Source: JAHJFW01 sp964595075
GTDB taxonomy: Bacteria; Patescibacteriota; Patescibacteriia; 2-12-FULL-60-25
Reading direction: 5' to 3'
Length of the DNA stretch: 35,811 nt
NCBI GenBank assembly: GCA_964595075.1
Contig: CAZQNT010000006.1
Span: forward strand, 1 to 35,811
Positions 27,413 to 33,984 of this stretch are shown here, piece after piece. Both the position numbers and the translations under genes were made by a program. Below the pieces are notes generated by a model. That model worked only from the letters and a program-made list of their open reading frames with translations, ran no database searches and was not told the origin of the DNA. Each line of letters starts with the position of its first letter. Position 1 is the first letter of the stretch.

Positions 27413-28721
27413 TATCCGCTCCCAACTTCTTCAGCTTCCCGATAATATCCTCGTAACCTCGTTCTATCAGTTCCACGCCTGTGAGTTTTGATTCTCCTTT
27501 TGCGATAAGTGCGGCGATCAAATATGAAAAACCTGCGCGCAAATCCGGAATTGCGATTTCCGCGGCTTTGAGCGGAGTAGGACCAACGATGACGGCACTG
27601 TGGCGATAATCCTGGTTGACGAATCTGCACGGTTTTCCGCCCAAACATTCACGATGAAGCTGGATGTTTGCGCCCATTTTCACAAGGGCTTCCGTATATC
27701 CGAACCGTTCTTCATACACGGTCTCATGCACCATAGAAACGCCTTCGGCCTGCGTAAGCAACATAACGAACGGCTGTTGCCAGTCGGTCATGAATCCGGG
27801 ATGAACGTCGGTTTCAATTACGACAGGATTTAATTCTTTTGGCGCCGTAATCCTAATCCCATCTTCTTGAATTTCGAACGGTACTCCAACGCGACGAAGC
27901 GCGTTCAAAAAAGAAAGCAGATCCGTCTGACGCGCATCGCGAATAAACACATCGCCTCCTGTTATCGCGGCCGCAACCATAAATGATGCGGCGACTATTC
28001 TGTCTGAAATCACGCGATGTTCCGCTCCGTGCAAGGATTCCACTCCTTCAATCACCCAAGTGCGATTCACGTCCAAATTGATAATCGCGCCCATCGCCTG
28101 AAGTAATACAGCGAGATCCATAATCTCCGGCTCAACCGCGGCGTTGCGGATAATCGTCGTCCCCTTCGCTTTAACCGCGGCGAGCATCACGTTCTCGGTT
28201 GCGCCGACGGACGGAAAAGGAAGGTCGATAATCGCGCCCTTCAATCGCTTGGTAGTGGCTGTGTAAAATCCTTTGTCGCACACTATTGCAGCTCCCATTT
28301 TTTTCAACGCGGCAAGATGAAAATCAATCGGTCGCGCGCCGATCGTACACCCGCCAAGCGCAGGAATCATTGCCTTGCCAAAACGATGAAGAAGAGGACC
28401 GAGCAATAAAATCGGGATGCGGTTTTTTCGACTGAAAGCTTCCGCTACTTTTTCCGTCTTCAAACTGCGCGAATCTACAATCGCTGTCCCGTTCTTAAAT
28501 GTAACTTTCGCGCCGAGCGCGGAAAGCATTTCCAATGTCACGTCAACATCCCCTATTTCAGGAACGTTGTGGAGTGTCACCGGAGAATCCGCAAGCAAAG
28601 CCGCGACCAACTCTTTCGTAGCCGCGTTTTTCGCGCCAGGTACTCGAACTTCTCCACGAAGAGGGTTGCCGCCACGGATGAGATAGGAACGTATTTTCGA
28701 TGCTATTTTTGAGACAGGCAT
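27390..28721 (-). CDS. murA: UDP-N-acetylglucosamine 1-carboxyvinyltransferase
   Basis: MurA carries out the first committed step of peptidoglycan precursor synthesis, transferring enolpyruvate from PEP to UDP-GlcNAc. The 443-residue product begins with a 12-residue extension, then IRGGNPLRGEVRVPGAKNAA (UDP-GlcNAc-binding Lys-Asn), and has the catalytic Cys125 in ALGGCTIGARPIDFHL, so it is of the fosfomycin-sensitive type. Length is normal. It converges on prmC with a 23-base overlap. A large hairpin ends 6 bases before its start codon. Confidence 0.97.
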   Translation of the reverse strand: MPVSKIASKIRSYLIRGGNPLRGEVRVPGAKNAATKELVAALLADSPVTLHNVPEIGDVDVTLEMLSALGAKVTFKNGTAIVDSRSLKTEKVAEAFSRKNRIPILLLGPLLHRFGKAMIPALGGCTIGARPIDFHLAALKKMGAAIVCDKGFYTATTKRLKGAIIDLPFPSVGATENVMLAAVKAKGTTIIRNAAVEPEIMDLAVLLQAMGAIINLDVNRTWVIEGVESLHGAEHRVISDRIVAASFMVAAAITGGDVFIRDARQTDLLSFLNALRRVGVPFEIQEDGIRITAPKELNPVVIETDVHPGFMTDWQQPFVMLLTQAEGVSMVHETVYEERFGYTEALVKMGANIQLHRECLGGKPCRFVNQDYRHSAVIVGPTPLKAAEIAIPDLRAGFSYLIAALIAKGESKLTGVELIERGYEDIIGKLKKLGADIRVVRFP

Positions 28722-28726
28722 AATAC

Positions 28727-28819
28727 ATCTCGCATTATGAATAAATACTTATCTAAGCGAGGACTGTTTGAGCGAAGCGAGTTCCGCAGCGAGACAAGTT
28801 TTTATTCATAATGCGAGAT
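28727..28819. repeat. Hairpin with shared 41-base core, copy 1
   Basis: Arms 28727-28750 and 28796-28819 are 24-base inverted repeats with one mismatch (ATCTCGCATTATGAATAAA start). The loop holds a 41-base core (28755-28795, AAGCGAGGACTG...GCAGCGAGAC) identical to the one at 30737-30777, while the arms of the two elements are unrelated. It lies 6 bases after the stop of the DUF3048 gene and 5 bases before the murA ATG. Confidence 0.92.
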
Positions 28820-28825
28820 CCGTTT

Positions 28826-29899
28826 CTACAAACTATCATTTTTTGCCTGCGTAGTCACCACTTCAATCCAAGTGGTTCCGGGCGCGAAATCCACGGACGA
28901 CCCGTCAACTGTCTCAAACGAAATCCATTCGCCCGACCTTCGGCGCCAAACAATATCCTTTTGCGTCCCATCCCTAAACAATTTCGCCTTTCCCGTCCCT
29001 GTCGTGCGAATACGAAGTCGCCCAACTTCGTCCAGCACTTCTGATTCGGAATAAAAAAATACGACGTTAGACGCCTTTACCAAAGCGCCGTCCGCGTCTT
29101 TTTGTTCAGTTTTCGATTGAAAACGTTGATACTGTCCGGTGGATGGATCGTAAATCCACCTCGCCGAGAAAATCCCCTGATATGGAACGGTCAACTCGCG
29201 CACATCGCCGGACTCGAATGAGGACGCGTAATGCCAAGGACGAAACGGCGCCGTGGACCAATCCTTGTCTTCCGCGGCGGAACGCAACAGGTCGATTCGC
29301 GTATACGTGTTGTGAGGCATCGCGCGTTTTGCCGAGCGCCAAAAATATTTCCCGTTGAAAAACTCGTCCAAATTTCTAAAAGAAGAAAGCACGCGAATCA
29401 AACCGAGCGCCTCCGGGCTTCCTCCGACGTGCGCATAAACCGCCTGAAGTCCGTTTACGAAATCCACGAAATACGGGCGCGCGCTGCGAACCGGCCCTAT
29501 CTGATCCACGGTCGTGGTCGCGTCAAACACCGCAAGAAAACGCGTGATACTTCCTTCAACCGGCGCTTCGATCACGAGATTCGCTTTCGCTAACCCGGCA
29601 AGCGGCCACGCGTCCGGCGAATTTTCCACCATCACCGCGAACGGTTGCAGCGCGGCTTCTTCGTACGGCACCTGTACTCCGTCCAACATGCGCGGCACTA
29701 ACTCACGCGCCGTGGTTGTCGGGACAACAATTTCTTTTCCGTCCGATCCTGTGTTCTTTTGAAACGGATGAGTATTGATAATGATGGCGATCGTGAGCGC
29801 CGCGAGAATAAAAATCAAAAATCCCGCCAAAGCGATCACCGGCCATGATCGCTTCATAAGCGTTGCAAATGAAATTTTCACGCGACGAGTTTCAGACAT
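28826..29899 (-). CDS. DUF3048 domain-containing membrane-anchored protein (YerB-like)
   Basis: The function of the family is unknown; YerB of Bacillus is a lipoprotein. The 357-residue product has a cytoplasmic basic N-terminus, one membrane helix at about 19-41, then the DUF3048 signature PFAVMVENSPDAWPLAGLAK, APVEGSITRFLAVFDATTTV, IGPVRSARPYFVDFVNGLQA and YAHVGGSPEALGL, and a C-terminal DUF3048-C part with RWIYDPSTGQYQRFQ. There is no lipobox cysteine, so it is held by a helix. A short overlapping upstream ORF and a -10 (TATTAT, 29929-29934) precede it. Confidence 0.85.
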   Translation of the reverse strand: MSETRRVKISFATLMKRSWPVIALAGFLIFILAALTIAIIINTHPFQKNTGSDGKEIVVPTTTARELVPRMLDGVQVPYEEAALQPFAVMVENSPDAWPLAGLAKANLVIEAPVEGSITRFLAVFDATTTVDQIGPVRSARPYFVDFVNGLQAVYAHVGGSPEALGLIRVLSSFRNLDEFFNGKYFWRSAKRAMPHNTYTRIDLLRSAAEDKDWSTAPFRPWHYASSFESGDVRELTVPYQGIFSARWIYDPSTGQYQRFQSKTEQKDADGALVKASNVVFFYSESEVLDEVGRLRIRTTGTGKAKLFRDGTQKDIVWRRRSGEWISFETVDGSSVDFAPGTTWIEVVTTQAKNDSL

Positions 29900-29921
29900 G
29901 CGAAAAAAATCGTTTTCTCAT
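29892..29921 (-). CDS. Possible leaderless upstream ORF (9 codons)
   Basis: ATG at 29921 lies 7 bases after a TG-extended TATTAT and encodes MRKRFFSHV; its TGA overlaps the beginning of the DUF3048 gene. It may bring ribosomes to the downstream start. It is too short for a confident call. Confidence 0.3.
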   Translation of the reverse strand: MRKRFFSHV

Positions 29922-29944
29922 GCCGAAAATAATACCACGCGCGC

Positions 29945-30646
29945 TTATGCTTTGGGCGTTTTTGGCGCTTCCTCGGCAGCTGCCGTAGCGGCCGCCTCGG
30001 CTTCCTTCTCCGCCTTCTTCTCTTCGGCCTCGGTTTTCACGGCTGTAATGTCGATTGCGACGCCTTCTTCAAGCTTCTTCAACTGATCCTCTGTGAGAGG
30101 CGGGGTTACCGTAGCGAGAACAACGCCGCCCTCTTCCAAAATCGTAACTCCCTTAGGAAGCGGCAGGTCGGCGACCGTAATATCATCCTCAAAAGTCTTG
30201 AGCGAGGACAAGTCAACCAAAATCTCGTGAGGAAGATTCGCCGGTAGACAGCGAACTTTGATTGTATCGAGAGCGTGCACAAGGGTACCGGCGAGCTCTT
30301 TAACCGCAGGAGCTTCGTTGATAAATTCGAGCGGAACTTCGATAGTCAATTCCTCATCCATTTTAATCTGACGCAAATCAACGTGCTGCGGTTCGAGCGT
30401 CAAAGGGTTCGGCTGAACTTCCTGAATCAAGACCTTAAGCGGTTCGGCGCCGTCGATAGCGACATCGAGAAGCGTCGACTTGCCGGCGGTTCGATAGACG
30501 TTCCGAAATTCGGAAACGCCCAATGTGATGTTTCGCGAAGCGATCCCGTTGCCATAAATAACAGCCGGGATATGTCCGGAATTTCGTACCTTCGTGGCTT
30601 GGCGCCCTGTCTCTGTGCGGCTTACCGCGGTTAATGCAAGTGTCAT
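29945..30646 (-). CDS. rplY: 50S ribosomal protein L25/general stress protein Ctc
   Basis: L25 of the long Ctc type binds 5S rRNA. The 233-residue product starts MTLALTAVSRTETGRQATKV; the N-terminal domain contains RNSGHIPAVIYGNGI and the C-terminal domain VRCLPANLPHEILVDLSSLK and ITVADLPLPKGVTILEEGGV. It ends with about 50 Lys/Glu/Ala residues (EEKKAEKEAEAAATAAAEEA). A good promoter (30659-30687) leaves a leader of only about 5 bases. The reading frame extends further upstream, but over promoter sequence. Confidence 0.94.
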   Translation of the reverse strand: MTLALTAVSRTETGRQATKVRNSGHIPAVIYGNGIASRNITLGVSEFRNVYRTAGKSTLLDVAIDGAEPLKVLIQEVQPNPLTLEPQHVDLRQIKMDEELTIEVPLEFINEAPAVKELAGTLVHALDTIKVRCLPANLPHEILVDLSSLKTFEDDITVADLPLPKGVTILEEGGVVLATVTPPLTEDQLKKLEEGVAIDITAVKTEAEEKKAEKEAEAAATAAAEEAPKTPKA

Positions 30647-30658
30647 AAAAGTCGCCCA

Positions 30659-30687
30659 ACCATACGACAATATTCCATGGCTGTCAA
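30659..30687 (-). promoter_or_regulatory. L25 (rplY) promoter
   Basis: TTGACA (30682-30687), 17-base spacer, TATGGT (30659-30664) on the minus strand; 12 bases to the ATG. Confidence 0.8.
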
Positions 30688-30707
30688 TGGAAACCATCGA
30701 CTGCAAG

Positions 30708-30802
30708 GGTTCCACGCAATAAAACAAGACTCGTCGAAGCGAGGACTGTTTGAGCGAAGCGAGTTCCGCAGCGAGACGAGTCTTGTTTTATTGCGTGGAA
30801 CC
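30708..30802. repeat. Hairpin with shared 41-base core, copy 2
   Basis: The arms 30708-30735 and 30775-30802 are perfect 28-base inverted repeats (GGTTCCACGCAATAAAACAA start) that share no sequence with the arms of copy 1. The loop plus the base of the stem contains the same 41-base core (30737-30777). It starts 4 bases after the stop of the zinc-ribbon gene and lies upstream of the L25 promoter, so it probably forms the 3' end of the former transcript. Confidence 0.93.
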
Positions 30803-30806
30803 AGGG

Positions 30807-31133
30807 TTATACCTTCATCAATTCCTTGCAAAAGTCGATACTTTCTTCTTCGAGCATCCTATGCGCTCTAATGCAGTCGTCGTCCGAAACAGGAGCCGCT
30901 GTGCGAAATCTCATGGCGTCGTGGGCTTCAAGATCCGTAACCACGCCGACGGAGCTGATGGATCCTTGAGTTTCAAGAATTATCGCGAGCATCGCATGAC
31001 CGCATGCGAGGCAGGAGCAATGAAAAAGCCGCGTCTGTCCGCGTTCGCCGAGCAACCGAACCTCTTCATTCTTATACATCGCCTGACACAGCGGACAGTG
31101 CACAAGCAGCTGCGAGGAATGGGCATGATCCAT
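30807..31133 (-). CDS. Small zinc-ribbon protein of unknown function
   Basis: Not assigned. The 108-residue product (start MDHAHSSQLLVHCPLCQAMY) has two cysteine pairs, CPLC at about 13-16 and CLACGH at about 42-47, that would form a zinc ribbon, and a C-terminal helical part with acidic residues (SDDDCIRAHRMLEEESIDFC). Similar small proteins occur in other members of the lineage. A -10-like TACGCT with upstream TG lies 9 bases before the ATG. Confidence 0.6.
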   Translation of the reverse strand: MDHAHSSQLLVHCPLCQAMYKNEEVRLLGERGQTRLFHCSCLACGHAMLAIILETQGSISSVGVVTDLEAHDAMRFRTAAPVSDDDCIRAHRMLEEESIDFCKELMKV

Positions 31134-31162
31134 AACGTAGAAAGCGTAGCACACGAACCCCC

Positions 31163-31195
31163 AACCTGAAACCTGACACCAGGAACCTGAAACCT
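31163..31195. repeat. AACCTGA heptamer array
   Basis: AACCTGA, AACCTGA, CACCAGG, AACCTGA, AACCT follow one another with an exact 7-base period in the spacer between rodA and the zinc-ribbon gene. Confidence 0.85.
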
Positions 31196-31197
31196 TT

Positions 31198-32307
31198 CTA
31201 CCTAAACGTCGCCGGCTGCCTCTCGACCGCGATCATCTCCGCGAGCGCGACGCTGATGAACGCGACGACGAGAGACGACGGGGCGGCGGAAACGAATGGA
31301 AGAGGAATACCGGTCACCGGCATTATGCCGAGATTCATTCCGGCGTTGATGATGAGATGGAACAGAAATGACGCGAGTATCGAAATTAATAGCAGCTGCG
31401 GAAACGGATCGTCGATTGCGGATGCGATTCGGACCAATCTAATAAACAGCGTTCCAAATAACAAAAGTACGAACGTAACTCCTACAAACCCAAGTTCTTC
31501 TCCTAACACGGAAAACACGAAGTCCGTAGTTGCTTCCGGTAAAAATCGAAGACGCGACTGCGATCCTTCGCCAATCCCCTTTCCGAATAATCCTCCGGAT
31601 CCGATTGCGATTCGCGCTTGAGTCACGTTGTATCCGGCGCCGCGCGTGTCGTACGTGGGATCGAAAAACGAAACCAACCGCTCGCGCTGATACGGTTTCA
31701 AACCAACCTGCCAAACCAAACCGGAGATCGCGACAAAAGAAAGGACGAGAGCGATTGCGGCGCGGCGCGGAATGCCTGCAAAAAAAACAACGGTAAACCA
31801 CATAGCGATCATCACGGCGGCGGAACCGAAATCCGGCTGCAGCAAAACCAATCCGACGTATAAACCGGTCGCAAGCGCGCTTCCGAAAAACGCGACGAGT
31901 CCTATTCTTCGATGAGTGTGTTTGGAAACGTAAAACGCAAGAAAAATCGCGAGCAAAACTTTTGCAATTTCTACCGGCTGAAAAGAAAGACTTCCAAGCA
32001 CGAACCATCCCCTTGTCCCGCGGATCGTCGTTCCAAAAATAAGGACGCTTCCGAGTAACGCGAGTCCTGCTGCGTAAATCGGCAATGCGAATGCTTTGAT
32101 GTGGCGATAATCGAAAAACGCGAATCCGAAAACAAGCGCCAGCCCGATTATCGCGGCTATAAGCTGCTTCTTGAATTGAAAAAAGTCCAACGACTCACGC
32201 GATACGCTCAAACCGTAAATCGCCAAAAGACCGATGACAGTCAGGGTCAAAGACGAAATAAGAAGAATCCAATCAAATCTTACGAATTGTCCCAGACCGC
32301 GCTTCAT
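31198..32307 (-). CDS. rodA: Rod shape-determining protein RodA (SEDS glycosyltransferase)
   Basis: RodA polymerises peptidoglycan glycan strands from lipid II during elongation. The 369-residue product has about ten membrane helices and the SEDS motifs FQPVEIAKVLLAIFLA, LLQPDFGSA, RLRFLPEATTDFVFSVLGEE (with the essential aspartate) and MPVTGIPLPFVS. The last motif reads SAAPSS where SYGGSS is usual. I start at MKRGLGQFVRFDWILL; a TTG eight codons upstream is less likely. It follows the 32343-33233 gene by 35 bases, so they are probably co-transcribed. Confidence 0.92.
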   Translation of the reverse strand: MKRGLGQFVRFDWILLISSLTLTVIGLLAIYGLSVSRESLDFFQFKKQLIAAIIGLALVFGFAFFDYRHIKAFALPIYAAGLALLGSVLIFGTTIRGTRGWFVLGSLSFQPVEIAKVLLAIFLAFYVSKHTHRRIGLVAFFGSALATGLYVGLVLLQPDFGSAAVMIAMWFTVVFFAGIPRRAAIALVLSFVAISGLVWQVGLKPYQRERLVSFFDPTYDTRGAGYNVTQARIAIGSGGLFGKGIGEGSQSRLRFLPEATTDFVFSVLGEELGFVGVTFVLLLFGTLFIRLVRIASAIDDPFPQLLLISILASFLFHLIINAGMNLGIMPVTGIPLPFVSAAPSSLVVAFISVALAEMIAVERQPATFR

Positions 32308-32342
32308 TCCTACACTTTGCCATGAGAACAAAAACCGCGCAC

Positions 32343-33233
32343 CTATTTCCTGAAATACTGCGTTGGAAGATAGGCGTTCGGATCCAGCAGATTGATAATA
32401 GGAATAATCTCAGTCTGGCTGATAGACGGGAGTTTGCCGAACCAGTCTATGTCGATATGGCGCGTTTCTCCGGGCGCTACGTTGGTGAGCGTGAGTTTAT
32501 TTATAGCCACGACTCCGCTTCCGCGATAAAGCTTCACGACTAAATCCATTGCCCAATATCCGAACGAGCCGCGATTCACCACATCAAACGACGTTCTGCC
32601 GGAAGACTGCGTGCCGACCTGACCGCCTGTTTTTGTGACAGCGTTCTCGAACGCGACATTGAAGCGCTGCAGCGCGTAGTCCGCATAGCGGCTGCCGACA
32701 ACGTTCGGATCGACGCGATGCCAACGAATATTTTCGACCTCCAATTGCGCGGCCGTCCCTCCCCTTTCACGCGGACGAAAACCGATCTCCGTCAAAGTGA
32801 TTGCGCTGCTTGGCAGAAGATAGCCGTTCCTGAGCGGAGTCTGCTGTCCCGACAAATTGAATCTGTAATTAAATTCGGCCCACCATTGCTCGTTCGGATT
32901 TTGGATATCCACCGCCATGTCGAACCGATTATCCGTTCCTTCAAAAACCTGCGCGTTGCCGGTTGCCACGGGCTGCGGTTGATCGCGCAAAAGAGACTCG
33001 AGCGTCAACTGATTTGTGGCGATATCTTGAGTCAATCTTGATTCGCGCGGATATGAAATAGCGTACGCATCCAAAAGTCCCCAAGCCGAATACAACCAAA
33101 CGACCGAGTTCAGAGCGATCAAAGAACCATATCCAAATCTTCGAAGCGGAATCCGATTACGAACCCAAAACGACGCGAACTTCAACTCGCCTTCCGTAAA
33201 CCCGCTTCCAAGCTGGGCACTATTCGGCGGCAT
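32343..33233 (-). CDS. Membrane-anchored protein of unknown function upstream of rodA
   Basis: Not recognised. The 296-residue product begins MPPNSAQLGSGFTEGELKFA, has one membrane helix at about residues 34-56 (GYGSLIALNSVVWLYSAWGL), and a long extracytoplasmic part rich in beta-strand sequence, with two similar segments that each contain a conserved Trp or Tyr (NPNEQWWAEFNYRF and NRGSFGYWAMDLVVKLYR). This suggests two Ig-like or FxLYD-like domains. Its place before rodA hints at a cell-envelope role. The mRNA is predicted to be leaderless (TACAAT, 6 bases, ATG). Confidence 0.6.
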   Translation of the reverse strand: MPPNSAQLGSGFTEGELKFASFWVRNRIPLRRFGYGSLIALNSVVWLYSAWGLLDAYAISYPRESRLTQDIATNQLTLESLLRDQPQPVATGNAQVFEGTDNRFDMAVDIQNPNEQWWAEFNYRFNLSGQQTPLRNGYLLPSSAITLTEIGFRPRERGGTAAQLEVENIRWHRVDPNVVGSRYADYALQRFNVAFENAVTKTGGQVGTQSSGRTSFDVVNRGSFGYWAMDLVVKLYRGSGVVAINKLTLTNVAPGETRHIDIDWFGKLPSISQTEIIPIINLLDPNAYLPTQYFRK

Positions 33234-33299
33234 ACAAGAATTGTAGCATAAACGAATATATTTGTTGTTTTCGTATATTATTTCTGATATAGTCCCTAC
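33234..33299. promoter_or_regulatory. Divergent leaderless promoters
   Basis: On the plus strand TTGTTT (33265-33270), 17 bases, TATAGT (33288-33293), six bases, then the ATG at 33300. On the minus strand a TG-extended TACAAT (33240-33245) lies six bases before the ATG at 33233. The region between is AT-rich, and the two promoters are back to back. Confidence 0.75.
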
Positions 33300-33515
33300 A
33301 TGACCATACAAGTTAAAGACAACATCCCGTTAACAAAAGAGCTCCGTAAAACATGGAAAGGGAGCAGGGTTATGATTTTTTCAACAAGAGACGCTTTGTT
33401 AATAAAGCGCCTCCAAAAAACCCCAATAATTGACATTCGCCAAAAACTGAAAGATGTGGGACGAAAAATAACAAACGCAGATATAGCATCCGCTGTACGC
33501 GCCGTCAGAGAGTAG
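33300..33515 (+). CDS. AbrB-like antitoxin of a PIN toxin
   Basis: The 71-residue product reads MTIQVKDNIPLTKELRKTWK then GSRVMIFSTRDALLIKRLQK. The first part resembles the swapped-hairpin AbrB/MazE fold; the C-terminal helical part (VGRKITNADIASAVRAVRE) would bind the toxin. The stop is followed by one base and then the toxin ATG, so the genes form one operon. The family assignment is tentative. Confidence 0.7.
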   Translation: MTIQVKDNIPLTKELRKTWKGSRVMIFSTRDALLIKRLQKTPIIDIRQKLKDVGRKITNADIASAVRAVRE

Positions 33516-33516
33516 T

Positions 33517-33939
33517 ATGCGCGTAGTTTTAGATACGAACGTAATCGTATCAGGCCTTTTATGGAAAGGACCGCCAAAAATTCTTTTTGATTTAATCGAA
33601 AAACGCGGCTTGAAACTTTGCGTTACTCCGAATATCATCGAAGAAGTCAGGCGTGTTCTTTTATATCCAAAAATACATAAACATTTGAACAATGCCGGAA
33701 TCGAGCCGAATGATGCAATCGGTTATTTAGTCAGACATGCTTTAGTATTCCCTGATATAAATTATGTTAAGCTCGTAAAAGATGATCCGTCGGATGATAT
33801 TTTCCTGAATTGCGCGATATCATGTGACACTCAGTGGTTAATATCCGGTGACAAGCATTTGTTGAAAATTATAAATTTATACGGAATTCAAATAATCACA
33901 GCATCGCAATTCTTAATAAAATTCAGGTATCTTTTATAA
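33517..33939 (+). CDS. PIN-domain toxin (COG1569 type)
   Basis: PIN toxins are RNases that usually cut tRNA or other structured RNA. The 140-residue product has the acidic site residues in VVLDTNVIVSGLLW (Asp5), TPNIIEEVRRVL, DDPSDDIFLNCAI and LISGDKHLL. The arrangement matches the group annotated as putative toxin component, PIN family. It is AT-richer than the surrounding genes, in line with horizontal transfer. It lies 45 bases upstream of gyrB. Confidence 0.88.
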   Translation: MRVVLDTNVIVSGLLWKGPPKILFDLIEKRGLKLCVTPNIIEEVRRVLLYPKIHKHLNNAGIEPNDAIGYLVRHALVFPDINYVKLVKDDPSDDIFLNCAISCDTQWLISGDKHLLKIINLYGIQIITASQFLIKFRYLL

Positions 33940-33949
33940 AAGTGCCCCC

Positions 33950-33978
33950 TTGGCAAAGTTCTCTCCAAGATGTAAAAT
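33950..33978 (+). promoter_or_regulatory. gyrB promoter (leaderless)
   Basis: TTGGCA (33950-33955), 17-base spacer, TAAAAT (33973-33978), then six bases to the ATG at 33985. Confidence 0.75.
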
Positions 33979-33984
33979 CCTGCC

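Noticed and set aside
30647..30727. Longer L25 start at 30727
   Set aside because: It would run through a consensus promoter and into the 28-bp hairpin arm; the conserved protein begins at MTLALTAVSR.
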